Shown here piece by piece: positions 11,841-21,764 of a DNA stretch of 64,000 nt. How positions within the stretch are numbered: position 1 is the first letter of the stretch; each line of letters starts with the position of its first letter. Source of the stretch: Persicaria tinctoria (lineage: Eukaryota; Streptophyta; Magnoliopsida; Caryophyllales; Polygonaceae); contig JBANSL010000017.1 in assembly GCA_037127255.1 (NCBI GenBank), forward strand, positions 43,967,745 to 44,031,744, in the 5' to 3' direction. The translations under genes and the position numbers were made by a program. A model generated the notes under the pieces. The model was not told the origin of the DNA and made no database searches. It saw nothing but the letters and a program-made list of their open reading frames with translations.

Positions 11841-12952
11841 TTGTCGGCCTCGGCTTGTCGACCAGCTCTTCTTCTCGTCAACTCCGGGCGTGGCGCTGAG
11901 GTGTCGTCGATCTCGACTAGTGGTCCTCGAGATCGAGTAGGGCTCCGGAGCTGGGTTGGTCTGGCTCCTAGTCGACAAGGCCTGTGCTCGGACATGCTCG
12001 TCTAGATCGAGGAAGGCCTACTCGAGATCGAGTAGCCTGGGCTCTCAGCTTGATTCGACTGGTTCCGCTGCTTCTTTGACCTTAGACTTCTGTAGTGGTT
12101 TTCCGAGCTTTTCTGACCTTCCTTAGAGTTGCTGTAAAATGTCTCGAATTCTGCGAATTTAAACAGAAACTGGTGTAGATTCCATAATTTGGCAAATAAA
12201 CATAAACTACATAGATTCTGTACTAGATAACCCAAATGTATGCAAAGTATGCAGAAAACGATATTAAAGTTACTGTAAAATATGGCAAATTCAGCTCACA
12301 ACAGCGCCCCTCATATGATGTACCCCGAATGTGATGTTGGTGGGTCAACTTAAACAATGGATTTGTAGTGGTTGTTGCTATGGTTTGGATGATATTTATG
12401 TATGGTTTGGATGATATTTATGTATTTTTTTGATGATATTTAACAGGGGATTTATATTGATATTTTAAAAGTGCTCTTGCAAAATGACATTAAACTATAT
12501 ATCCCGGAAAATCGTCCGTTATAAAAGGTCATATTATATACCGGCCAGAATATTTTATTTTTTAAAATAACATTAGTATTTATGCCGGACCTGGCTATTT
12601 TAAACCCGGTGTAAATAGCTTGTGGTTTTTTTTAATAAAAAGATCAACTTCATTTATGTCGGATATTGCTATTATTTATGCCGGATATTTATATTATTTA
12701 TGTCGGATATTGGTGTTATTTATGCCGGATATTGGTGTTATTTATGCCGGGCGTGTGGTATTTAGATCCGGCATAAATAATTGTGTGTAAAAAAACACAC
12801 AATTATTTATGCCGGGCGTGTCATATTAATATCCGATATAAATAAAACACCCCCTTTTTTATTACATTGACCTATACCCCGGAGATACCTTTTTGAATAT
12901 CGGGCATAAATAGCCCAAATATCCGGCATAAAATCTAGTTTTTGTACTAGTG

Positions 12953-13331
12953 TCCCAATTCCAATACCTTTTCAAACTCCTTCCAAATTCAACTTCAATA
13001 TAAATTAGATCCTCAATAAAACTTATCAAGAAAATCTAAAGTCTAAGTTCCAATCAAATCCTCTCCTAGACATTTTATCAAACACCTAGTAGACGTGGAT
13101 TTAACCAACCCTCAATCACAATTTCTCTCCTAGACATTTTATCAAACACCTAGAAGGCGTGGATTTACCCCAATCTCAATCTCAATTACCAATCCACAAA
13201 ATCCCAATCTCAATCCAATTTCTATCAATCAAAATTCATGAATCCAATCTAATAATTTCAATCCACTTATTACTTAACTCAAATTCTGAATCAACAACCA
13301 TAATCAAATCCAATGCTTAAACTCAATTAAA
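12953..13331. repeat. Noncoding flank with a 64-bp tandem duplication
   Basis: CTCCTAGACATTTTATCAAA with downstream sequence is repeated at 13063 and 13127. A related copy ('tcctcgacattttatcaaacacttag') lies at about 19608, near the right end of element B, so the two candidate elements share this sequence. No gene. Confidence 0.6.
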
Positions 13332-13745
13332 TTAGGAATTATACCTAATCGGCAAAATTTCGAGTCTAGGAGCTCGATAGGGTTCGCAGATGTAGCGATG
13401 AAGCGCTTGGCCCTGGTTCGTTGGTCCGGGTTTGAATAGTTCGTTGGTCTGGGCGGCGCCGGTGGATGGTGGGAGTGACCGGAAGTAGTGGTGGCGGCGG
13501 TGAATGCGGTTTAGGATTTCGGAAGTGGACCAGCGGCGATGATGATCGAGAGGGAGTGGTCTGAGAGCGAGGTGCGTGCTAGGTCGGCGTCGTCGCCGGA
13601 TTTGAAGAGGGTGAGGAACAGCTAACCGGTATCGATGGTGCGGAGGAGAGTGAGAGAGGAACGGAGGGGCAGCCATGGCCGGCGTCTTCCTTCGCCTTCG
13701 GGAGGGCTTTCCTGGGCGAGGAACAGAGGAGCTTTGCTGGGCCAA
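13332..13745 (-). other. GC-rich gene-like block at the right end of element A
   Basis: A 137-codon open frame on the minus strand, rich in Pro, Arg, Ser and His, with no recognised domain. It points inward from the (TA)n end, mirroring the block at 3720-4205. It may be the first exon of a captured gene or non-coding GC-rich DNA. Confidence 0.3.
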
Positions 13746-13809
13746 ATTAATTTTTTTTTAATTGAAGCACGTGTGTGATAGGATTAAAATACTAAATTTT
13801 ACACGATAA

Positions 13810-13814
<5 letters not shown>

Positions 13815-13868
<54 letters not shown>
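13815..13868. repeat. (TA)n microsatellite between elements A and B
   Basis: About 54 bp of pure TA. Element-like ends abut it on both sides. Confidence 0.95.
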
Positions 13869-13873
<5 letters not shown>

Positions 13874-13979
13874 GTGGTTAAAATGAAAATGAGGCTTAAA
13901 ACGAAAATAGGGAAACCAAGGACACGCGCGTCCCGGTTCACTTGAACCGTGCTTGAACCGCAAAAAATAGAAGGAAAAA

Positions 13980-14240
13980 AAACAGATCAACCCGGCCTTC
14001 CAATCTCTGTTCTGACGCCTTCTCTTCCGCGAGTAAATCTCCCATGGCAGCACACGCTACGGTTCGCCCCAATTTGTGTTCGAACGAGGCCAGAAACGAC
14101 ATATTTCTCCAGATTTCCAAGGTCCGGGGCTTTCTGGCTGATTCGTGGTTTAATAGGTCTTTTGATTGGGTCTTTCAAGTTCAAGCACTGAAGGTCGCCC
14201 CCTCCACCATCTGTTGCTGTTGCAGGTAAGCCCTTTGCTC
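13980..14240 (+). other. Exon-like block at the left end of element B, unrecognised
   Basis: An ATG at 14044 opens a frame (MAAHATVRPNLCSNEAR...) that stays open to a GT donor-like site ('ttgcag/gtaagcc', about 14225), and T-rich intron-like sequence follows. I do not recognise the product. It may be a captured first exon. Confidence 0.3.
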
Positions 14241-15151
14241 GCAATGTTAGGGTTTCTTTCTAATAATCCTGCACTTTTCGTTGTTAATTGGAATCATGAT
14301 GATCAGTTTTTTCCCCTGAGATTCATTGTTATGATCTAAAGTTGTTATGTTGTTTGATTTAACAAATTCTCGCATGTTCGAGTTTCATTATGATAATTTA
14401 AAGTTATTATGGTTCAAGATCAGAGCCCCCTCCTAAAAATGTAGGGAGGAAATTGTGATTTGGTAACCACCTGCAGCTCAACTTCCGGGAATATATGTTT
14501 CTCTTGATTTGAGAACCTTGGATTTGGACTCTACCTATTTTAGTTTTCCCCGCACTTCTAACTTCTAAAATTCTCACTGATCCTAAAACACACTCCCATA
14601 TTTTCTACTTAAGAGTTGCTGCAAGTTGCTTTAAAAATCTGATGATATTTCAAGCAGACGAGTTATAGAATGTCTTTTGAACCTTGTTAAGATAATCATG
14701 TGCATGATGACCCCATAGCTTGGAAAAGGTTTTGGATCTCCGGCTCCTTGTGCATGATGACCCTAGCTTTACTAAATGCTAAGAACCCCATCTTTTGCCC
14801 TGTTTCTTCCAAACTCTCCATCCATGGCATTAGTAATAGGCGGCATCATTGGATCATGGAGTAGATCACTGGAATGTTGGTTGGCAACAATGCAATCAAA
14901 GGTTACAGAAAGTAAGAGAGAGGCGAGTGTAAGAGGTATGGGTCTGGTCGGTACACATATGTGTCTTCCCGCAGGTGGGACCCATTAAACCAATGGGCTA
15001 AAAGACGGGTTTGAAATTGAATAGCTGATGGATTTGTAGTTGTAGTTCAGTGTGAATTTAGTCCAACAAGTTGATTATTTTGTATGATCATGGAAGTTGA
15101 AAACAATTAAAACTATTTACATTTTTTGAACTTGATTCTTTATTTTGGCAG
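14241..15151. other. Intron-like stretch, no gene seen
   Basis: T-rich sequence with no convincing coding segment. An open frame of 70 codons at 14776 has no recognisable content. Confidence 0.4.
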
Positions 15152-15476
15152 ATTTGTCGGGGTTCACTCGAAGTGTGTATGAAAGTGATCATGCTTTGAT
15201 TACACTGGAGAGCCATGTTTTCAGCCCTTTACTTAAATGGTAGGTTAGGTTTTGATTTGTGAAATAGATGAACCCGTTTATGAAGCATCTGGGAATATTA
15301 TATCATGCCAAATTCATATTTATTCTTGCAGTAATAGAAAGAACACCCTGGGGGCATATTTGATCACACCTGCGGCAGGAGCACACTTTGTTGATAACAC
15401 CCTGGGATCATATTTGACCACACATGTGGCAGGAGCACACTTTGTTGATGCACATCAGCACTGTTGTTATGTTTGA
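15152..15476 (+). pseudogene. (S)-ureidoglycine aminohydrolase-like exons, with an exon duplication
   Basis: Ureidoglycine aminohydrolase is a cupin enzyme of the ER that acts in ureide (purine) breakdown. Exon 1 (15152-15239, after acceptor TTTTGGCAG) reads LSGFTRSVYESDHALIT, then LESHVFSPLLK. A 92-bp GT-AG intron (15240-15331) follows. Exon 2 continues in frame with NTLGAYLITPAAGAHFVD, then a second copy NTLGSYLTTHVAGAHFVD, and stops at 15476. The plant enzyme has GFTRSVYKRDHALIT, ESHVFSPLP and TNTLGAYLITP..G.HFV in this order. Only a short segment of the first cupin domain is present and the 18-residue repeat is abnormal, so it is a fragment. It lies in candidate element B. Confidence 0.7.
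15342..15449 (+). repeat. 54-bp tandem duplication inside the aminohydrolase-like exon
   Basis: AACACCCTGGGGGCATATTT at 15342 and AACACCCTGGGATCATATTT at 15396, two 54-bp units in frame. Most differences change the amino acid (A/S, I/T, P/H, A/V). Confidence 0.9.
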
Positions 15477-15868
15477 CAACATATTAATTGAACTCTATAA
15501 GGTATAATCCTCTTTTTTTTTCCTTGACATGAAATTCATATTTTGTGGCTTTTAGTTTTCTTGCACCATTTTCAGAATCTTTTTCAGCATTGTGGTTTTC
15601 AAACGATATAGCCCCCCTCTTCTCCATATCATGAATTAGATTTTGGTCGTCTGCTTCAGGTTTTAGAAGTCCGACCTATAATAGATTGGATCAAAGCACT
15701 TAATCCATGGCCTTCATCTGCTGCTGATGAGAGTCCAAAACACTTAATCCATGGTATCCACCTGGAATTTCTTTAACACAGGAGTAGATTATCTTCATGG
15801 TCTCCACCCGATTGAAGTTGCACCATATTAGATTATTATATTATTCTTGTACTTAATAAGCTTTAAAA
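15477..15868. other. No gene seen
   Basis: A short internal repeat 'cacttaatccatgg' occurs at 15698 and 15740. No coding segment. Confidence 0.4.
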
Positions 15869-17110
15869 GTCTATTAGCTCAATAGTAGAGCAATGTGCTT
15901 ATGCGCAGAGATGTGGGTTCGACTCCTACATAGGCTAAATTGCTTAATTTTAACAGTGTGTATTATTTTCTAATAAAAGTGCAATTCATAATCTTAATTG
16001 TGCACTTTATAATCTTATTCTTGCACTTTATCATTTTATTTGTGCACTTCATAATCTTATTTATGCACTTTATCGATCATCTTATTTTTGCCCTTTATCG
16101 ATCATCTTATTTTTGCCCTTTATAATCTTAATTGTGCACCTCATAATCTTATTCACGCACTTCATTATCTTATTCTTGCATTTCATCATCTTATTTTTGT
16201 ACTTTATCATTTTATTTACGCATTTCATAATCTTAATTGTGCATTTTATCATTTTATGCGCAGAGATGTGGGTTCGACTCCTACACATAGGCTTAATTGC
16301 TTAATTTTAAGAGTGTGCATTATTTTCTGATAAAAGTGCATTCATAATCTTAATTGTGCAATTTATAATCTTATTCTTGCATTTATCATTTTATTTGTGC
16401 ACTTCATAATCTTATTTATACACTTTATCGATCATCCTTTTTTGCACTTTATAATCTTAATTGTGCACTTCAGAATCTTATTCATGAGCTTAATATTATT
16501 ATTCATGCACTTCATAATCTTATTTATTAATTGTGCACTTCAGAATCTTATTCTTGCATTTCATCATCTTATTCTTGTATTTTATCATTTTAATTACGCA
16601 TTTCATAATCTTAATTGTGCATTTTATCATTTTATGCGCAGAGATGTGGGTTCGACTCCTACATAGGCTAAATTGCTTAATTTTAACGGTGTGTATTATT
16701 TTATGATACAAGTGCAATTCATAATCTTAATTGTGCACTTTATAATCTTATTCTTGCACTTTATCATTTTATTTGTGCACTTCATAATCGTATTTGTGCA
16801 CTTTATCAATCATCTTATTTTTGCACTTTATAATCTTAATTGTGCACTTCAGAATCTTATTCATGCACTCAATCTTATTATTCATGCACTTAATTATCTT
16901 ATTCTTGCATTTCATCATCTTATTCTTGCACTTTATCATTTTATTTACGCATTTCATAATATGAATTGTGCATTTTATCATTTTATTTGAATTTTGTAAT
17001 CTTATTCATGTATAGAAATAAAAATAAGACACTTATACATAGTCTATGCGGGATTTGAACCCGCGTCTTTGTGCATAGCACATTACTCTCCCCATTTTGA
17101 GCTAATAGGC
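15869..17110. mobile_element. Foldback element 2 with tRNA-like inverted ends, internally triplicated
   Basis: The left end is GTCTATTAGCTCAA..TAGAGC with T-arm GTGGG TTCGACT CCTAC. The right end on the minus strand is GCCTATTAGCTCAAAATGG with T-arm GCGGG TTCAAAT CCCGC. In between, a unit starting ATGCGCAGAGATGTGGGTTC (the 3' half of the tRNA-like arm) plus an array of TGCACTT-anchored 21-bp units is repeated three times (starts 15901, 16256, 16634; spacing 355 and 378 bp). Open frames on both strands only translate this array (HFIILFLHFIIL..., or KNKMMKCKNKIMKC...). Same family as 4917-5674. Confidence 0.75.
17043..17110 (-). other. tRNA-like right arm of foldback element 2
   Basis: The minus strand shows a D-arm-like TAGCTC and a perfect T-arm GCGGG/CCCGC with loop TTCAAAT. 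The D-stem partner has decayed (GGGGAG in place of TAGAGC). Not a functional tRNA. Confidence 0.65.
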
Positions 17111-17393
17111 TTTTACTGGAAGATCACACATATTAATGGAATTTTAGAATACAATTGTGCATTCTGAAGAATATTAAATGCAAAAATAAGATATATTAGT
17201 GCAATTTTAGATATCATAGAAATTCGCAGTTTTGAGGCAGAAGATATGCTGATAGCCGTTTGGCATCTTCTAATTTAACCTTTCTCACCCAAATCAAGTG
17301 GTCGGACTTGTCAATTTCATCCCCTCAAATTAAATTTAACCACCACACACCCACACAAACGCACAGGTTAGTTTAGTTGATGCAACAGATACA

Positions 17394-17573
17394 ATGGAGA
17401 AGCTGAGAGAGATGGTGATACAAATGACAACCGCAAATCAGAAGAAGCCTCTGTCGCCTTCCCAATTTGTCCACATTCAACATCAACTCCACACAGCCTT
17501 CCCAGCTGATCTTCACACTCCCCACCACCCCCCTTATGTTGCTTCCAGTATCCCTCTTTTTTGTTCTTTCCTG
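17394..17573 (+). other. Exon-like segment of an unrecognised gene
   Basis: An ATG at 17394 opens MEKLREMVIQMTTANQKKPL then SPSQFVHIQHQLHTAFPADL then HTPHHPPYVAS. Composition and codon use look protein-like, and after about 17545 the frame turns hydrophobic as intron read-through would. I do not recognise the family. Like its neighbours it may be a captured first exon. Confidence 0.35.
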
Positions 17574-17950
17574 ATTCTTCCATTCATTTTCTATGCTTGT
17601 ATAGCTATCTGGTTTCAGTTCAATTTGTGTGCCATTTGATTTGGGTCTCAAACATCCAAACCAACATCAATGCAATTACATGTACTGGCTCATTCAGTTG
17701 ATCAGTACAGATATACTGCAGTATTTAAAACACATAAACAAAGAAGCCTACAATATCCTCAATAGACAAGCAACCAATCTTTTCACCCTATCCCAGACAA
17801 CCATCCCTCCAACACCACCCAACAATAGGAAGAAAAAACAGAAGCAAATCCACTGATGATTAGAAGAAACCACTCCTCAAGCAAAAAATAGAATTGAAGA
17901 TGCACACACATATTTAAAGGTACTAGTAGATATGAAAAAGGAATGGGTAC

Positions 17951-18040
17951 CTGCACAGAAAGCACGGCAGCAACAGTGAGAATCTTCTCTAAACATCCAA
18001 GTTCTCCAGAGACTAGGATCATTTTTGAAAGCACGGGGTC
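17951..18040 (-). pseudogene. Single exon of a DEAH-box RNA helicase
   Basis: A 90-bp exon with intact acceptor (TTGCTTTTATAG) and donor (CAG/GTACCC) on the minus strand encodes DPVLSKMILVSGELGC then LEKILTVAAVLSVQ. This matches the conserved stretch after the helicase core (HA2 region) of DEAH proteins, where family members read PL.P..SKML....LGC.EEILT..A.LS. Nothing else of the helicase was found nearby, so it is a fragment, probably captured. Which DEAH protein it comes from cannot be told from 30 residues. Confidence 0.6.
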
Positions 18041-18344
18041 CTATAAAAGCAAGGCAATAAAATCCAGCATGTGATTTAAGTCGTCATTCTTGTCTAGAGA
18101 AAATAATTCCTGAGTGCAGTCCACTTCCTAAACTGTTTGTGTTGGACAAGTTTGGATTCTCAAATAAAAATCTGATAATTTCTCTAACATATATCATCTT
18201 ATTGCTTTTAGATCCATCTGAGTCTGAGCCAATGGGAATCTTGAGATTTTGACCTGACATTCCCCGATTAAATCGATGTTTATCAGTTCTGTCATGGGCT
18301 TTGAAGGATTGCTGGTAATCAGATAACCTTGTTCATTTGAGCAA
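18041..18344. other. No gene seen
   Basis: AT-rich sequence, probably intron of the captured helicase piece. Confidence 0.35.
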
Positions 18345-18677
18345 CATTCTAGGCTCAATAAAAAAATTCATTTGAGTTCTAAATTTGCACTTTTAAATTT
18401 TATATTTGCACTTTTTGAAACTACAATTGCACATTTAAGTTCTAAAATTGCACACTTTATAATATTACTCATAAAATTTCAGTTAGGGGCTGATTTCTAT
18501 CATTAAAATTTTCCATGAAAATTAATGGAAAGTTATTAATTTTTTACCATGGGAAGATGCTGAAATTTAGCCATACAAACCAACAAATATCCATCTTGAT
18601 CTAGATAACCTATGTGGGATTCGAACCCACATCTTTGTGCATAATAAGAACAATGCTCATCAATTGAGCTAATAGGC
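18345..18677. mobile_element. Foldback element 3, left arm lost
   Basis: The right arm is intact on the minus strand (18607-18677: GCCTATTAGCTCAATTGATG, AGC, T-arm GTGGG TTCGAAT CCCAC, ATAGGTT), preceded by the TTGCAC-anchored array (18385-18460). The left arm is reduced to 'cattctaggctcaataa' near 18345. The middle of the arm is 3 nt longer than in element 1. Confidence 0.6.
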
Positions 18678-19821
18678 TAAAAAAGTTAGTACAAAAATAG
18701 GAAGTGTGTGCAAAAACAAGAAATATTAGTTTAATTTTACAATACGTGTGTGTAAATGTAAACAGGATGTGTAATATGCAATTAGGGTGCAGCGAGAATT
18801 ATGAATGTCACATGGCTGTTAGTATAATAAATAAAGAGGGATTACTGAAAAAGGCAATTTATTATGCAGACTATTTTGCCTTTGATAGCTTTTGCTCTTC
18901 ATTGCTGGCTCATGGCTCTTTTAAATCATATCATGTTGGGAATTATATAAAAATAGTACAGTGTTCAATCCTTTTTCTATTGATAATTTCCTTCTCTCTC
19001 TCTAACAAAGGAATCCAATTCCAAACACACAAATAGCTATAACTTCATCCAGGAATTATTTATCTGTCATACAAGTGACAAATTAAATCATCAAAGACAA
19101 GGGGTAATTTGGATCAGATCAGATTAATTTCCAGCAGTTAACAAGTTTAGCTACCTATAATCTACCATAGCCAATAAGTAGAGTTGAGCAACCAAATTAA
19201 AATCATTGACAACCATCAACAAATTGATGTATCTGATATCAAAGCACAATCAGCAAGCACTACAATTTGAATAAGAAATTAATGAACACAATCACATTTC
19301 TGCAACAGCATAGCTAAGTACTAATTTTAAAAATGACAACATCAGGCCATCAGGGCAACAGACTTCTGAAGCAAACTACTAAATATTTGCATTTGCTGAA
19401 AACATCAGGGCTCACAGCAAGTCTATAGCTATACACTTACTTCCATCAATACCAAAACTACTAAAATGCAAACTTACATCCAAATTATACCTAAACTTGT
19501 TTTTCAGATAAGACAGACCCAAATTATCAGTTAACGAATTAGGTGAATGGAAATCAAACACAAGTGAAATCGAATTCGAAACCATAAACAATGAAGAGAA
19601 TTTTATATCCTCGACATTTTATCAAACACTTAGAAAGCATGAATTTACCCCTATCTCAATCGCAATTTCCAATGCACAAAGTCCAATTTCAATCCAATTT
19701 CCATCAATCAAAATTCATAAATCTAAGACAACAATTTCAATCCACTAGTTAACTAATCTAGAAGGTTAAAACTCACAATCTCTATCAAAAACAAATCGAA
19801 ACAAAGCTAAATGAACAGGAG
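18678..19821. other. No gene seen
   Basis: AT-rich noncoding sequence. 19600-19760 is related to 13063-13250 (see that entry). A 110-codon open frame at 18704 has no recognisable content. Confidence 0.45.
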
Positions 19822-20186
19822 GGAGCGCTGCGCTCCCTCCCTTTCATTTAGCAACGTCCCCGTTTTTTAAAAGTCCCCCCGTCCCCGCTTAATTTTCCCC
19901 ATTTGCATTCCCTGCGGGTTTCCCATTTAAAACTCATGATTTCCCTCCATTTGATAAAAAACTATAAGATCTAAGCCAAAATGGGGATTTCATACTCCCC
20001 AACGGGGGCGAGGCGGGGCGGGGCGGGGATCGGGGTGGGGACTAGTGTCCCCGTCCCCGCGCAGGGAATCATTTTGGCCCCCATCCCCATCCCCGTCCCC
20101 ATTTAATTTCCCCATCCCCGTCCCCACGACGGTGATTCCCCGCGGGGATCGGGAGTCCCCGCCCCATTGCCATCCCTAGGAGCGCA
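19822..20186. mobile_element. hAT-like GC-rich repeat, degraded
   Basis: The right end reads TTGCCATCCCTA (20167-20178), the reverse complement of TAGGGATGGCAA, a common hAT terminus. The body is made of CCCCGTCCCCG and GGGGCGGGG runs. GGAGCGCA follows on the right and GGAGCGCT precedes on the left (7 of 8 match), but the left TIR itself is not readable. Confidence 0.45.
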
Positions 20187-21469
<1,283 letters not shown>

Positions 21470-21760
21470 TATTATCTAAGCATTCAGGCGACGAATAAAG
21501 TCGGTCGCTTGAATACTAGTTGGCCACGAGTGAGAGCCTTCTGAAAGGTCAATGTTATGTCCAAGAGGCGACAATAGTTCATCGCTTCGATGTAACTGAA
21601 GTGACGAATTTAGCCATTTCGTCGCCCTTTAACTGAAGGGACGATGCTCATGAGACAACCCCTCAGGCGACGGAAGTCCGTTGCTTCAATGTTCCAGCGA
21701 TGATTTCTGCTCTCAGGCGGCGACTATTGTCCGTCTTCTCAGTGTCTGTCTGGTGCAGTG
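21470..21760. mobile_element. CACTA-like subterminal region and right end
   Basis: Five or six diverged copies of a roughly 50-bp unit, each an imperfect hairpin around GGCGACGAA...TCGTCGC, end at CTGGTGCAGTG (21760), whose reverse complement CACTGCACCAG resembles a CACTA TIR. The opposite end was not found in the window, so this is a fragment. Confidence 0.45.
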
Positions 21761-21764
21761 CATT

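Larger units (their letters stand above)
10081..12303 (-). mobile_element. Solo LTR, Athila-like family (TSD GCGCC)
   Basis: The element starts TGTTGTTGCAGGAGG and ends CTCACAACA on the plus strand, flanked by GCGCC (10076-10080 and 12304-12308). It belongs to the same broad family as the LTRs at 33663, 38058 and 59335 (shared order: TCGA-rich block, AT-rich block with TATA box, TCGA-rich block, 'gcagaaaacgatat' near the end) and is read on the minus strand. No internal region is present, so it arose by LTR-LTR recombination. GC-rich parts produce long spurious open frames on both strands. Confidence 0.9.
8568..12330 (+). pseudogene. AATF/BFR2-like gene copy carried by CACTA-1, broken
   Basis: AATF/BFR2 is a nucleolar factor for 40S ribosomal subunit assembly. 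Exon-like blocks with AG/GT borders match the C-terminal half of the plant protein. 8568-8670: AFRNKSADKWHRK.. and VKKGKLHAFNQ. 8754-8850: NISDQVATYMRDPNKM.. then, after a 1-nt shift, QMMRETVGVFGS. 8958-8990: PRLADETKK. 9557-9667: AEGDPELLDD, a shift, EFYQQLFKEFIETIDPNSS. 9987-10080: AAFYAIKRMQTKKRKVVDR and LASESRKIRHA. Introns are retained, so capture was from DNA, not cDNA. At least three frameshifts make it non-functional. A solo LTR splits the last exon at 10080/12304. The identification rests on recalled family motifs. Confidence 0.75.
6763..12952. mobile_element. CACTA transposon 1 (6190 bp, TSD TCC), gene-carrying
   Basis: Left end CACTAGTACAAAACTAAG (6763). Right end, reverse complement, CACTAGTACAAAAACTAG (12952). 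Both continue GATTTTAT. Both flanks read TCC (6760-6762 and 12953-12955), the 3-bp TSD expected of CACTA elements. Subterminal repeats of TTATGCCGG(A/G) crowd both ends (6860-7085 and 12500-12930), another CACTA hallmark. No transposase was seen, so it is non-autonomous. The interior carries a broken AATF/BFR2 copy and, inserted later, a 2223-bp solo LTR; without that LTR and its TSD the element is about 4.0 kb. Confidence 0.88.
3630..13814. mobile_element. Candidate element A, inserted in (TA)n
   Basis: Left end: (TA)n, then GGGAAGCTTTAAAATG and two copies of CTTAACGTGTAAAAT, then a poly-T and GC-rich sequence. Right end, read inward on the minus strand: (TA)n, ATTTTCTTATCGTGTAAAAT, an A-rich run, then GC-rich sequence (13745 down to 13330). 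CTTAACGTGTAAAAT and CTTATCGTGTAAAAT match at 14 of 15 positions in inverted orientation. Both ends therefore share the order TA run, motif, A/T homopolymer, GC-rich gene-like block. It could be a Mutator-type or other TIR element that targets TA repeats, or two Helitron-like ends by chance. The interior holds later insertions (CACTA, foldback). Confidence 0.4.

Noticed and set aside
11425..12005. Overlapping long open frames on both strands in the solo LTR
   Set aside because: GC-rich palindromic repeats leave stops rare in all frames; no domain is present.
15940..16990. Open frames encoding hydrophobic repeats (HFIILFLHFIIL) or lysine-rich repeats (KNKMMKCKNKIM)
   Set aside because: They are direct translations of the 21-bp minisatellite on opposite strands; no start context or homology.
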